NCBI GenBank assembly: GCA_019925095.2
Contig: CM034406.1
Location: forward strand, 6,550,388 to 6,614,387
Direction: 5' to 3'
Length of the DNA: 64,000 bases
Source of the DNA: Dendrolimus kikuchii
Lineage: Eukaryota; Arthropoda; Insecta; Lepidoptera; Lasiocampidae
A program made the translations under genes and the position numbers. Below the pieces are notes generated by a model. The model saw only the letters and a list, made by a program, of their open reading frames with translations. It was not told the origin of the DNA and did no database searches. Shown piece by piece: positions 35,897 through 49,800 of the stretch (position 1 is the stretch's first letter; each line of letters opens with the position of its first letter).

Positions 35897-37778
35897 AACA
35901 AAATCACAATTTTCGCAATTAATTAGTATCAAACTCCCCATAAATATCCATGATTGTTTTATGAATTTTGCTAATTTGCCGGAGTTCAATTATTTACGTT
36001 TATAACTAGTAGAAATTGATTTATTTTCCGAAAACCCACATCTTAGTATAAAATTGTAAATATTTGTGCCAAAACAACGAAATATTTTTTAATAATTTAA
36101 TTAATTTTTAGGAAAGGTACAGTACAGTAATTTTATTTTGAATTCGTTAGAGCTTATTTTTTTGAAAATTATGATTACTTTTTAGGCATTTTAAGTTTGT
36201 AGTAAGAGTTGCACATTGAGACCAGATATCTTTTTTATAAATACGTAAAAAAGCCCTGTTTGTGTTTAGATTTTTATATTATAAAATGAAAATAATAATG
36301 AAATTGAATTGATCGATAAAATTATGTTTAAGGTTTAGTTTTCTTGGTAAATATAATAATTATTTTATTAATTTGTTGTTTTATTCAATAATATTGACCT
36401 CTTTTTTGACGTGATCATACATTTGCCTAGTTCATTGAAATTTGAAAGGCCCAGGCTAAATTCCTGGTGATGTTCATAAACTCTACAATTCTCTCTCTTC
36501 TGTTTCTAGTATTCTTTCCATAAACTGTATTACTCTCATAAAGTGAATAAGGTAGTTGACAGCCAATGGAGATACTTATCATCTTACAGATCATCACCAC
36601 TTCCTACATTTTATACAAGCTTAGTAAGTTATCGTATTTTTAACGAGCCAAATATGATTTATGTTATGATACTAGCTTGTGCCCGCGGCCTTGCTCGCGC
36701 CAATGTTAAGTTTGTAGACAGTAAAGTAGGACCGGCCGTTGGGAGCCGCCCTCCTTAAAAATGGAAAACTTAATTTTTAACACAAGCGTAAGTTGCTTCG
36801 CTTGGGGATATACAATTTGTCTTCCAGTTTATTATTATTATCTTTTCGGCTTTTTTCGTCTATTATTCGGGAACAGAACCTTTTCTTATCAATGACGATC
36901 TAGTGCAAACAAACTCACATGATTAAATTATATGATTATAGAATTTATAATCAGATGTTGGGTGCTGAGGTGCGAAAATCAGACTGCACCCCCATGCCCA
37001 CAATTTAAAAAAATCTTTTAATTTGTCACATCAATATTAGTTCTTGTAGAAATAGAATGTTCAAAATCTGTACGAGACTTATGAATTACATTACCCACGT
37101 ATATTTAGTCATTAAAAATATTTAAGTAATTTTGAAAAGTAGCAGAATAGGCATTGTATGCATATAAGTAAGGCGATTGGCTTGCGCCCGGGTAAAGACG
37201 GCCCTGATTATAATATTAATTAGGATTTTTAAAATAAGATGATAGCATGGTATTTTAATACCCACACTTTTAAATAAACATTGTTTTAGAATTTATTGTA
37301 AAATGTATCACCTACCCAATTGTTATATTCTTAGGAATATACTATATGCTTGATATTAAGTTTTGTAATTAGGCAGGGGTATTCACTAAAAAGGAATTTC
37401 CTATGAAATTAAGTAAAATTCGATGTGAAAAATGAAAGTAAACGACGTTGCATTATCAAATAAAATACAAAACAAAAATAGGAGTTTTGTATTTACATTT
37501 CAAATCTCTCGTCTATTTGCAGTTTATAAAAGCCCAATTTTAAAGATCCGTTTATTTTTAGAATTATACTACAACATGAAATAACAAAAGTATCACAACA
37601 AAGATAACTAGTCTAAAACAAAACATAATTATCTCAGACAAAAGTATAGACGGAGCTTCAAATGAAGTGAAGCATTTTTCACAAAATTGTGTATAGGAAA
37701 GTATTTCACTTTTATAGGTACTAATTCGGTTATTTAATACTAAGTTCTCGTAACGCACTGCGGCGCGATCAGCTTATG

Positions 37779-37915
37779 GACGGTTCCTATATCTTAATAT
37801 TCATTCTCTTGCCCTTCACTTGAATTTTGATATTACTTGTATGGAGCTTATGCCAAATTTTAATCGACAGTAGGACAAATGAATCGTCGCTAAGCTATAG
37901 CCACCGGGCGTTAGC
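37779..37915. repeat. Palindromic MITE, family M
   Basis: It contains ggttcctatatcttaatatt and gaattttgatattacttgta, then an inverse half. A second copy lies about 110 bp downstream (38028-38180). Confidence 0.6.
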
Positions 37916-38027
37916 CAGCTTCAATCAGAGAGCTTGGGGCTCGGTCTATCTGTTCGCCTGAGATAATTATTATTATAATCTTTTATCTTATACAGTAATA
38001 TAGCCCGTACCAAATTTAATTGCCGCC

Positions 38028-38180
38028 TTATGGCCGGTTTCTATATCTTACTATATTTATCATCTATCTATCTTACTATATCATTCACGTACCTAACCGT
38101 CGGTTGAATTTTGCATTATATAATATCCAATTTTAACCGATAGTAAAGCAAATGAACGGTTGGTAAGATATAGGAATCAG
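38028..38180. repeat. Palindromic MITE, family M
   Basis: It runs from ggccggtttctatatcttac to gttggtaagatataggaatc, inverted ends of the same family. Confidence 0.62.
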
Positions 38181-39332
38181 CTTTTAGTAGAAGCAATGGC
38201 GCAGTAAATTTTTCTTATACAAAATCAGTAGCTGCGCAACTTGCTGTGGCTAATATGGCGATTAAATTGCTACGAACTATAATAATAATAAAATTTATTT
38301 ACAATTAATGTGCACAGTGATAAAAGGCATTTTATACCATCCAAGAAGTATACTGAAAAATGAAAATCGCCCAAAAATAAAAATAACTCATAATATGCGC
38401 TCTATACACAGAGGCCTTTTAATTTTTATAAAAAAATCTTAATTAAAACTTTCCATCGACGACCTGTTATACAGATAAATAAAATTGAAATTTTTGTGTA
38501 ATTACAAAATAAAAATATGAAAAAATCAGGGGGTAATGCGGACTAGGAGATTCAGAAAATACAAGAGAATTTTTGTCTGTCTGGATTTTCCGGCTAATCT
38601 CTGAAACGGCTGGACCGATTTTGTCGAGACTTTTACTGGCAGATAGCCGATGTTATAAAGAGTAACATAAGCTCTGCGAAAAAGATCGACGCTGACGAGG
38701 TCGCAGTCGCACAGCTAGTTTAAAATAAGTTTTTACACGCTAAACTAAAATCAGTCTTAAATTGAAGGTCCTAATAAGGTGTTTTTTAATTACATAAATT
38801 TGAATTTATAAAGACTATATTAGACGATTCACTTCTATCTTTCAATTTGAACGTCTTTTCCCTTCGGTATTTCTACCAAATTGATTCAATTTGATTTATC
38901 CATCTAATTTCAGTATTAGGAATTTCAATTCAAGATTGATGTAAATAAAAAAATGTTTCAACTGTATTAATTTTTAGAATAATGACAATTTTTTTTATAC
39001 TTTCCTTTTTTTATCTCTATTTTATTGGTAATTATTGTGGTGACATTTTTTTGTTTTTGTTCAATATTGATGACCTCATGTAAATTAAATAGCCATTTTA
39101 TGTAAGTTTCGTATAATTATAATATGTTGTTTGTAATTACCTGTTTGAACCACTTATTATTGTTATGATATAAATTCTTTTTTAGTGGAAACTTGATTGA
39201 TAAATATGTATTAATTTTGTGTTTTACATTTAAGAATATTAATTATTGTATGTTTCCCAAAGAAATTAAATAAATGAATACAAATAATAGGACATTGATT
39301 AAAAGTTTCTGTTCAGATACCTACATATTGTC

Positions 39333-39385
39333 ACACCTGTTTCCCATTGGGGCAGGCAGAGACTAACTGACAAACACTTTTCGCT
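39333..39385. repeat. LINE 3' tail fragment
   Basis: It shares tgtttcccattggggcaggcagagac with the 80-130 region. Only the tail is present. Confidence 0.45.
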
Positions 39386-41047
39386 TCATCAACTTTCAGT
39401 TAAGATTTTCCTAAACACAAATGCTGACGCCAGGAAGACCAGTGGCGCCACATGTGTTACGAGTTACGTTACTTATTTAGCGATTGTTCTTTAATATATT
39501 TCTTCCATGGTTATACTTACCTTTATTACTATCTGTAAAAAAAAATTGACTTACCCGTGCTAGAATTTACCGCGGTTTCTAGCAATCGCCCACGCAATAG
39601 AGGCTTTGTCATACAAAATTAAGTATTGACCAGCCTTCATCAGCTAATCTGGTGACACCGTAACATTTTGCATAGATTATACCAAATTATAACAAGTATA
39701 AACTGTTTTTCTCACGAGATAAATTTTGAATAAAATTTTGTTTGTGTGTTTAGAGGATAAATAAATCCCCTTTTAAATCTATCTTTAGATGTTTATTAAG
39801 TTTAAGAGTTAAGACATTGATACATCATTAAATAGTGTAACTGATTGCAAAAATCATGTGTGTGTGTTGTACCAAACTTATCTTCTAAAGAAATCAATGT
39901 ACAATTGTGGAAATAATTAAAATCCTGTTAATAATTATGAGGCTTTTATCACTAAAATAAACTTTTCTGTTATTTTTGGTTTACAATAAAGTGTTATCTC
40001 TATTTAAATACAAATTTTAATGACACTATCAAATAGTGAAATATAAAATCGACATATACAAGGCAATATAGCTATCAATTATTATCATGTACACGGTAGT
40101 TTATGTTTAACGAACCTTCCACATTTTCACTAGAAACGCGTGAGTCGCGCGCACGGGTCTTTGTGGTCTCGCGAAAATGTGGAAGACTTGTAATAATTTC
40201 ACAATTAAAGATGAGATGTAGGCTGAAGTGGAGTGAAGTTATAAAGTCTCAGACTTCGCCTATTGCCTATTAGCTTGAAAATTGTACTAAAACTGGAATA
40301 TTGAACATTTGTTACTCGCGGAATAAATAAACCATACAAAGAAAAATCAGGTATTGTAAACTAAAATATTAAAAATAAAAAGTGCCAAAGAATGATTGGT
40401 TGCTTGAATTTTTTAGAATACTTTTGTCCAAGTAACAATTATCTTTTAGTTAAACGCTTTTCATACATCACTTCCTTTGTTAAAACGTAGCCCCAATCAA
40501 ATTGTAAGTATTTGAGTGACACTAAACAAATTACAGAAACTCGAAAAATCACATTTCTTATACAATTCCTTTTCAAAAACAATGATATACAACAAACATT
40601 TTAAATTAAATTACGCAAGTTTTTAAAATAAAATTGCGCAGGAAAACGATCAACTTTCAGGTTCCCGCCAAAACGTTAAATTCGATTCTCTCCTTTTTAA
40701 AACAAAATACCACGGAATATATAGAGATTACACTGACGTCGCGTACAGACAGGCCCAATGCAGGCCAACGAATAACCTCCGGCGCTCTGGCCCTGTGCGT
40801 AGGTGGCTGCTTCTTTTGGTTGTACATTTTATGGTCCGATTTCAATGTTACAGTCAAGTGGACCGCCAGAAGACAACAACAAATAAAAGTCGGCTTTCTA
40901 ATCGACATCTAAGTAGCAGACGAGCCATCTGTGCGAAGGCTCTATGCAATCTTTATAACGTGTATACTCCATCGACGAGGCCTAATACCGTTGTCCGTGA
41001 GTGTACGCTGACGCAGGGCAAAGGTACGTTTCGCTGTTGGTTGGCGG

Positions 41048-43792
41048 TCAGTGGTGTATCGCGTACACGTGCTGCGCGTGCTGCTGGTGGGGATGGGGGT
41101 GCGGCTGCAGGATGATCCGGTGCGCCACCCCACCCACCCCCACTCCGACGCCCAACTCCTGCTGACCCAAACCCGATACGGCCATCGTCGCCGGTTGCAA
41201 CTGCATACCACCGAGAATAATACTTATTTATAATACATTGAATGATTGAAAATTGTTTATATGGACCAATTTCGTTGATCCAAATTGAAGGCCATAAATG
41301 AACCGTCTAATATCGGCTTATGATATCAATAAGTAAACACATCAAACACTGACTGATATTTTCAACACATATCGTATTATTCATATTCACTTAGAGTAAG
41401 ACCAATAAAGCATACTGATGGACCACCAGAAAACACGCACACCGTACTAATAACATTAATGATAAAAGGGGCAGTTAGAAATGTAAACATATCTATTTGA
41501 TAATCCCCAAAAAATATCTGTGGGACAGATGATAATAAAAATTATATTAGCTGCTCGTAATTGTTGCGGACGAAGTGTACCTAAACGACAAATTGGGGGC
41601 CATTGCTAAATTACGTGATATGTTTTGGGCGTCTTCGAAATGTGACATTATGTGACAAGGGGTGGAATTTGATGACGTCATATCTCAACATCTAATATAT
41701 AGAAGCTTTAAAACGCGGAATTTGAACTATTAACGAAAAACTAAAATATTTGCAACTCTATATGTATGAGCATAGTCTTTAAATGATTGAAAATTAACTT
41801 AAATGGAAAAACTAATTACGGAACTGCTGTTTTAATTTAATAATTTCTTGATGTAAAATTTCAAAATATGTCGTGTCACACTAGGGTAGGAGTCTCACAA
41901 ATGTGACCAGCTGTGACAAGGACGAGGGAGAGGTCAAAAATCATGAAATTCGTGTAACGTAATTTGTGGAGGGCCCCTTAGTAGGCTTGACACATCGGCT
42001 AACTCGATGTTCAGGTTTCACCGCGATATTTTGCTTCAGCCTCAGTACGACAAAATAGTAACGTTAATGCACGGCATGTTAGAAAACGTAACATAAGCGA
42101 CGCGTACTTTCCGAGCAGAACTCATACAATTAGGGCCGATTTTTGAATCGTCAAATAAAAGTTGTTCATCGAATAAAATACAACACGAATAAATTAAAAA
42201 ATTCAGTTGCGTGAATAAAACAGTTGAGATGTTTCACTTTCAAGTTCAGTCAGGTTATAATTTATTCGATGGATCTGGTTCTGCTGATTGAAAAATGCTA
42301 AAGAGAAAAAGTACACAATATGTTTAAATACTATAAGGTAGTACAAGGTGGCCTTATTGCCTAAAGCAATCTCTTCCAGGCAACCTTTGCAAAATTGTTT
42401 AGTCCTAAATAACGACTTATAGCATTTTACGTTAAATTTTTCAGCCTCTCACTTTGGTTGAATGCCAGCTCTTACAGCCAAATGCCAAACATAATTACGA
42501 AGAACAAAATAACATAGAATACATTCAAAGCTTACCTGTAGTATATTCGGCAACATCGTCTGGCAACTCGAAGTCGCAACATGCAACTGTTGCTGTTGAA
42601 CTTGTTGCACTCCAACTGCCTACGAATAAATAATAAATTAATCGAAAGATAAAGAAAGACACATTATATATACTCTGAAGTTGCATCATTATAAACTTAC
42701 GTGAATCTGTATAGGCTGATGCTGCGGGTGTATCTGTATCGTCTGAACTTGCAACTGTTGCGGTTGCTGCTGTAACAACATTTTTATAGTCAACTAGGAT
42801 ACATATTATCCCGATAAATGAAGTCATCTCCTTAAAATAGACGGCAAATAAATAAAATAGCAAAATAGATAGCGCTGCAAACGCGTTTTTTTTTCAGTTC
42901 ACTAACAAATGCGTACGTTGTCATAAGTCATAAACAACCTTTCATTCATCGTATTACTTGAAATCAGGTTGGCTTCGACTCATCTCTATGTTTTGCTGGG
43001 CAGTTGTGTAGACTATAATATATGGACTTAGTTTCTTTGTTAATATTATTTATACTAGCTGACCCGGCAAACTTCGTACCGCCTCAGAATCAATCAATAA
43101 ACAATCTGAATGATAATTGCAAAAGGTTTCAACTTTTGCAAAAAATGCGGTCAAAACCTAATCGGAACGAACATAAAACGTTTGACATTCAAAACCAAAA
43201 AAATGAAAAAAGCTTCACTTTTAAATTTAATTTGATTTCTGAACGACTTTTAAATTTAATTGATTTCTAAACGACGGGACGAACATCAAATGTTTGACAA
43301 GTAGGAATAGTTTCTAATGGAAAGTGAAATTGTTTTTACTATATTCCAAGCATTTTTTTTCATATTTACTCACCTTTTAAACCTTCCCTGGACTTCCACA
43401 AATAATTCAAAACCAAAATTAGCTAAATCAGTCCAGCCGTTCTTGAGTTTTAGCGAGACTAACGAATAGCAATTGATTTATATATATATATAGATTAAGT
43501 GTCTAAAAACCGTAGTAAGTTTTTGTGTAAGTAAAATAAAGCTGCTGTTTAGGTTTTAACACGTGGAGCAGCCGCGAAGCAAACTCTAGTAATAAAAGAA
43601 ATTGACAGCTGATACTGAAAATTAATACGTCTAGGCTGAACGGATTCAGTTCCTTTGTCAGCAATTACGGCGAATTTAACAACAACAACCTGCACTCCTG
43701 ACACTGCGATTCCCTGTTGCACGTGATGAGCGTGTATCGGCACGGCGAGTTGTTGCACGCTGCCCACCTGCAGCACCGCTTGCTGCTGAAGT

Positions 43793-43834
<42 letters not shown>

Positions 43835-46800
43835 ACTTGTTGTTGCAACTGTTGCTGCTGTTGTTGCTGTTGCTGGGTCTGCTGCTGCGCCTGCTGTTGT
43901 TGTTGCTGCAACCAGATGAAACAATGTTAAAAGTTTAGCTTGCGTAATCAAAACTACTTTACTATCACGTAAGTCCTAGATCCGAGTATACAACGTGTCC
44001 CAGTAACCCTAGAGAAATTTACTAACAACAAAAACTAACAAACTAGGCTTTATCTAAAGAAATTTTTATATATTTTAGAAATTAAAATAAAACAGGTGAG
44101 ATAATAACTTTAAATAAGTAAGATTCTATCTCCTATGATATGGGGAAGTAAATAGCCACATTGCAGATTCTTATTGAGAACTATTGAATGATGTTTTGGA
44201 GACGATGATACACCACTTTAGAGATGAAGATACATCTCCTATTATTATATTATATTGTTACGAGTTGAATTATTATAGAGTTTATTAGAACTATACAAAC
44301 ACATATAACACAGGTACAAATATAACCGAACAGAACAAGTCCAAACGTAATTCAGAAAGTCGTAATTCAATAAAACGCGCAAAGTCCGTCACTATTAGGT
44401 TCCCGATTGTAGTACACACGTCTCGCTTTGATCGTGATTCTCGCTCGACTGCCCCCTCCCTCAATCAGTCCATTGTTTTATACTGCACAAGTGCAATGTG
44501 CCCGCCCCGTAACGTGGTCCGAATTTCCTAGAATCAGCTTGTACATTAAAATCCGTAACACTTGGCTTATGATTACAATACAACAATAGGCTCTAGACAC
44601 ATATGCTAATAAATAAGTAAACAAAAGAAGACGACCAGAAAAGAATTACAATAGTTTCAATGTTATTAGTTATTTGTTCAAATGCCGACGGGTAATGAAT
44701 GTGCTTCTACAAATCTGTACATGGCATTTGTCTTTGTCGGCGCCTAGGTTGTAAGAATATAGTTAGAATCTACAGGAATTTGGAGACGAAGAAACACCAC
44801 TATGTAGATAAGGATACATATGTTTGGCCTATTTCCTGACAATGTACGCGTATGTAATTTCGCATTAAAACAGTTGCAAAGACACCATTAACTCTTTAAG
44901 AATACCACACGCATTTTAATTCCTCAAAATTCCTTGCATACAAAGTTCAACCTTCGCACCTCAACACATCTATATTTTACTTCGTGAGGCGCGTAAAATA
45001 ACATGAAAACATGGAAGATCTGACATCTAAACATAGACAATTAATTCTTAGACTCTAATGTTGCCACACTAAATAAAAAATATAGTGGCGAGTAAAGGCG
45101 CCACAATGTAAATGAGCTCTATTGACACATATCAAAAGTATTTGTCATTTGTTTTAACGTTCCATTTTTCGCGTTATAATAAAAACTGGGCAACAAAATG
45201 ACTCGCGTCCGTATTCTTCAACCGAATAATCGAAACAATTACCCATTTTAAAGGCACGACGGTATTCGGTGACGTTGAAAGGTTCAAGTCTATGTTTATA
45301 TGAATCACTTTGGTTGATTCATCCAAATTGAAAGACAGAAATCAACAGTCTAATATCGGCTTAAGTGCTACGTGTGGGTTAGACGATGATATGACGCTTT
45401 CTAATTGGCATATTATTTATAGGTGCTCCTCATATAAACGGACGTCCAAAGAGGGGAGTGGGGTCCTTGGAATATTCACCTGTAAATGTGTAGCCATATG
45501 CTTCTTGAGGCTGTGCAGGTACATATATGTCTTGACGCAGAATCCGCACTTGTATCGCCGCTGCTGGGCGATGGCCGGCTGCGGCTGCGCTTGCGCCGGC
45601 TGCACCTGCGTCGCCGCCGACGTCGGCTGTGTCTCTTGCATTTGTAGTTGCAATTCAATTTGGTCGGACACCACTAAATAAGAAGTTGGCATTTGATTAA
45701 ATTTGTGATACATTTCCGACAAACTCCTATTGGGTTCAAGTATATATACGCAATTGACAAGAACAGTTTCGGCACCGACCATTTGATACATTTCCGACAA
45801 ACCCCCATTGGGTTTGTCTTGGTCACATTTTACAATAAATTAAACAATACCATGTTACCATTAGTGTTAATATATCATGATACAGATAATTTTATATAAT
45901 TTCACGATATAAATAATTTTATAAAATACTAGCTTCTGCCCGCGACTTCGACCGCGCGGAAAGTTTTTTTAACTATCCCATGGGAACTCTTTACTTTTTC
46001 GGGATCAAAAGTATCCTATATGTTGACCAGGGATATAAGCTACCACCATACAAAATTTCATTTAAATCGGTCCAGTCGTTTCGGAGATTAACCCGTACAA
46101 ACAGAGAAACAAAAAAAATTAAATTAGTTCTATTTTAGTTCTTACATCCCCCTGATTCGGTTTTTAGCATTTTTTTTCATTGTACAGAAATTCGACCTTC
46201 ACAATTTTATTATATGTATAGATCATGATACAAAATTTCATAAAATATCATGATACAAATAATTTCAATTATTAAATAATTATTATTTTAATACATTGAC
46301 TCCTTAAAGTTATGACGTCATAGCTTGCTATCCTCGTACAAAATTTTGGTCACTCCGGCAATTTTTGAAATGATAAAAAAGTATCCGAGTTGATTTAATT
46401 GTCAACTACCGTATTATGTGCAGGTTACTAAATTATTTCGTAGGTTCCCGAAATTAAATAACGCAACAACAATGAACTGAGCAATGTTAAACATAGTTTA
46501 ACTTTTTACCACGTGCCAACTTGTACTCGACCAGTTGTTATCTCTATTTTATAAGGCCGCGTACACACAGGCCCAACGCGGGCCAACTGTCGTTCGTTGG
46601 TGTTTGCCGCTAATCCACCGCATGGTAGTAACATAAAAGGAATCAAACCTTCGATTGGTCGATAAAATATCTACATTGAGACAGCGAAGGTAAACGAAAC
46701 TCAATGATTGAATAGTAAATTAAATAACTACTTACAGCGATTAACCTACATCAGACACTGTCTTCTACGATGGCTTTTTTATTATTTTATAATTATTGAA

Positions 46801-49800
46801 AACTCCGGTATAACCATATAAACTTAATAGAACAAAACGCCGAAGCGGCAACTATTTCAATGTCTGTCATTGCTCACAGTCGAGTACGAAATAAGTATTG
46901 GAGCAGCATGTAAACACAGTCTGTCATACTGCTACAGAATTATTTTCAGCAGCGGGAGTGGGTAAATGGAAACAATCCATGCAGCTTATACGAGTGCATC
47001 TCACCTTGTGCCTGGGCTTCGGTCTGTTCGTTATTGGGCTTTTCCGCTGCGTCCTTATTCTCAGCGTCAACAGGTTGCGAATCCGCGCTGTTCTCGGAAC
47101 CCGACGTCTCCGTGTCGGCTTTCACGTCGTGTGTTTTCATATGTTTCTTCAGCGAATTCGACTCCATGTATCCTGGACAAACAATTTTTTTCGAGATTTA
47201 TATGTATACTAAGATATGCCCGCAACTTCATCCGCGTTTGACTTGAAATACCCGCGGGATTAACGGGGCACAAAGCATTTAACAAAGAATGTAAGCAATC
47301 GTTTTAGGGAATACTGTCGGAATAAGCTAATTTTTATGCACCCGGACGTCTACAAGCCACTCCTGGGAAAATTCCCGCGGGATTCCCGAGATAAAAAGTA
47401 TTACACGTTTTATTAGATAAAATTTGAATTCGATTTTTTTTCAATCAGACCATTTTTACACACCTCTCCCAAAAAAAATCCCGGGATATCCCGCAAATTT
47501 TAATTCCGAGAAATTTTAACCTTCTTTACCTCGTCCACGTTGGACGGAAAAAGCTAATTTACTATACGATAATACGTGTTCTAACAACTTGACACCACTT
47601 CCGGGAACAATCTCGCATGATTCCCGGAATATAAAGTACCGTAGATTTTAAGTCCGGGAGTTTGCCACCGATCAGCGAAAACCGCATTGAAATCGGCCCA
47701 GTAGTTTTATCATGAATCCCGAACATACAGAAAAACACAAAAAATCTAAAATACAAAAGACTACTTTTACAATTTTATAATATCATAGATTACTAGCCTA
47801 CTTACTACCATAGACATACACGTAGGTCCAGCGGCCTCACACGCCCTTTACCGTCTGGTTGTAGCCCAATAAGTGAAAGCCGGGGTAATGTGTTTTCGCT
47901 CGAAACCCCAACTGGCCTCAATTTAGCAAGAATAGGCAAGAAAACTCTTGTGTGGTGTTTGACCAGTAGATGAAGTCACCACTAACTAATACTACTACTA
48001 ACCTTTCCCACAGACCTGACACTGGTACTTCCTCTCTCCCGTGTGATATCGCCTGTGCACAGCCAAGTATGAGGCCGAACTGAACCGCTGCGAGCATTCG
48101 CCGCACTCGAACAACTTTTCACCCGTGTGCTTCGTCGAATGCACGCGCAATTCTGCGCGAGACGAACAGCCCTTCAGGCAAACTGGGCATATGAACCTAA
48201 ATGACAAATGGGATATAATAATAACCAATAATATCTATCGAATAAAGTACAATTAAGGTAGATAGGTAGGTAGGTAACTTTTATTGTACACCAAAGTAAG
48301 GACAAACAGAAGTGGAAAAATAAATAAAATAGTACAATAGAAGGCCTTATCACTCACTAAAAAGCGATCTCTTCCAAGAACCCTTGGCAGGGGTTAATAG
48401 GTTTTTAAAACTGACGGTGATGCAGTCTTGAAATAATAATGATAACTATACACAGTGTATATAAGTTCGGTTCGGGCATGTGGAAAGAATGCATGATGAA
48501 AGAATGACTAAACAGATATACAATGCAAAAGTGGATGGATGCAGAAGTCGTGGAAGGCCACGACACACCTTCCATGATCAAATTGATCGTGTACTAGCGG
48601 AGGGTGATGTCAGGAGCCTTAAGAACAGACGAGCGTGCATGACAAGAGTTATGAATGTCAAAGAAGCAAGTGAGGTGTGTAAGAATGGGCCTAAATGGCG
48701 CTCTGTTGTTCGTGCCTACCCCGCAAGGGAACCGGCGTGAAGTTATGTATGTATGTATGTATGTATATAAGTACAAAAACAATATAAATATATAACAGAT
48801 TAGGAATTACTGGACACAATAGAAAAATAATGCTTCTGAACCTGCTTTTTAAAGCATTGTAAGGATTTGGCCTGTCTTATAGCAATAGGTAGCTCATTCC
48901 AGAGACGCATATCGTGGACGGTGAAAGAATGATTTTAAAAACAAGACGTGTGTACAGGTGTGTTTATTCTGTATCTAGTCGAAAGGTGCACATTATGGGA
49001 GCTAGACATGTATAGAAATTCGAAGCGTTCCTTTAGGTAATGCAGAGTAGTTCGTTAAAACAATATACTATATAGAAAAGTGAGAATGTGAGTATTCCGG
49101 CAAAAAATAATAGGTTTGACTTGAGTTTTTTACGGAATTCAGATACATGGTCATATTTACATAACCCAAATATGAATCTTATACATTATACATATTATAA
49201 TTAACTATCAAGGCAACTCCTACAATTTTTCTTACATAGCTATAGGCTACCTCTTGTGGCCGGTGTGGGTGATCATGTGGTTGTTCCTAGCCGAGGACGT
49301 AGTGAACTTGGCCGAGCACACCTTGCAGTTGTACGGCTTCTCGCCGGTGTGCGTGCGCCGGTGGTAGATCAGCGCCGACTGCTGCGCGAATCGGCGGTCG
49401 CAGAACGCGCACTCGTACGGCCGCTCACCTGAGCACGTGCGAGCCCATAAGTCAAACAGATACAGTAAGGTTATCTTCAAGCAGTTTGTATAATCACCAA
49501 CAAACAGCCTTTGTAACCGTGATACAACAGACAAACTGCAAGATATTTTTAAACTTTTCGCGACTAGTACACATAATTAAAACTAAATACAACTAAAATA
49601 AAAAATTTAATTAAATAATTAGGTTGAGGGTAGGCTAAATAATAACTTTAACATTGATACTTAGGCTACGTTCCATTAGAGACTCACAACGACCATGTTC
49701 ACGACCCCGATTTTACCCGTTCTGCTTGCTTGCCGGCGTTACAATCGTTATTCGACCCAAATCTCGATATGGGTCGTTGTGTGATCGAAAATGATGACGT

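Larger units (their letters stand above)
32902..41047. other. Convergent intergenic region between Cdk1 and the zinc-finger gene
   Basis: I see no gene here. It holds the Cdk1 and zinc-finger 3' ends, MITEs, a LINE tail at 39333-39385 and CTAGT-terminus repeats at about 36663-36790 and 38515-38722. An AT-rich stretch at 39400-40620 shows nothing recognisable. Confidence 0.55.

Noticed and set aside
40634..41115. Plus-strand frames of 92 and 106 residues
   Set aside because: They overlap the last zinc-finger exon and its 3' region; 40733-40790 resembles a repeat end also seen near 46555 (acaggcccaa).
43717..43938. Plus-strand leucine-rich frame
   Set aside because: It is the complement of the CAG/CAA glutamine exon of the zinc-finger gene.
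46898..47246. Plus-strand frames of 70-104 residues
   Set aside because: They overlap zinc-finger exon 9 on the minus strand, which has matching splice phases and completes finger 12.
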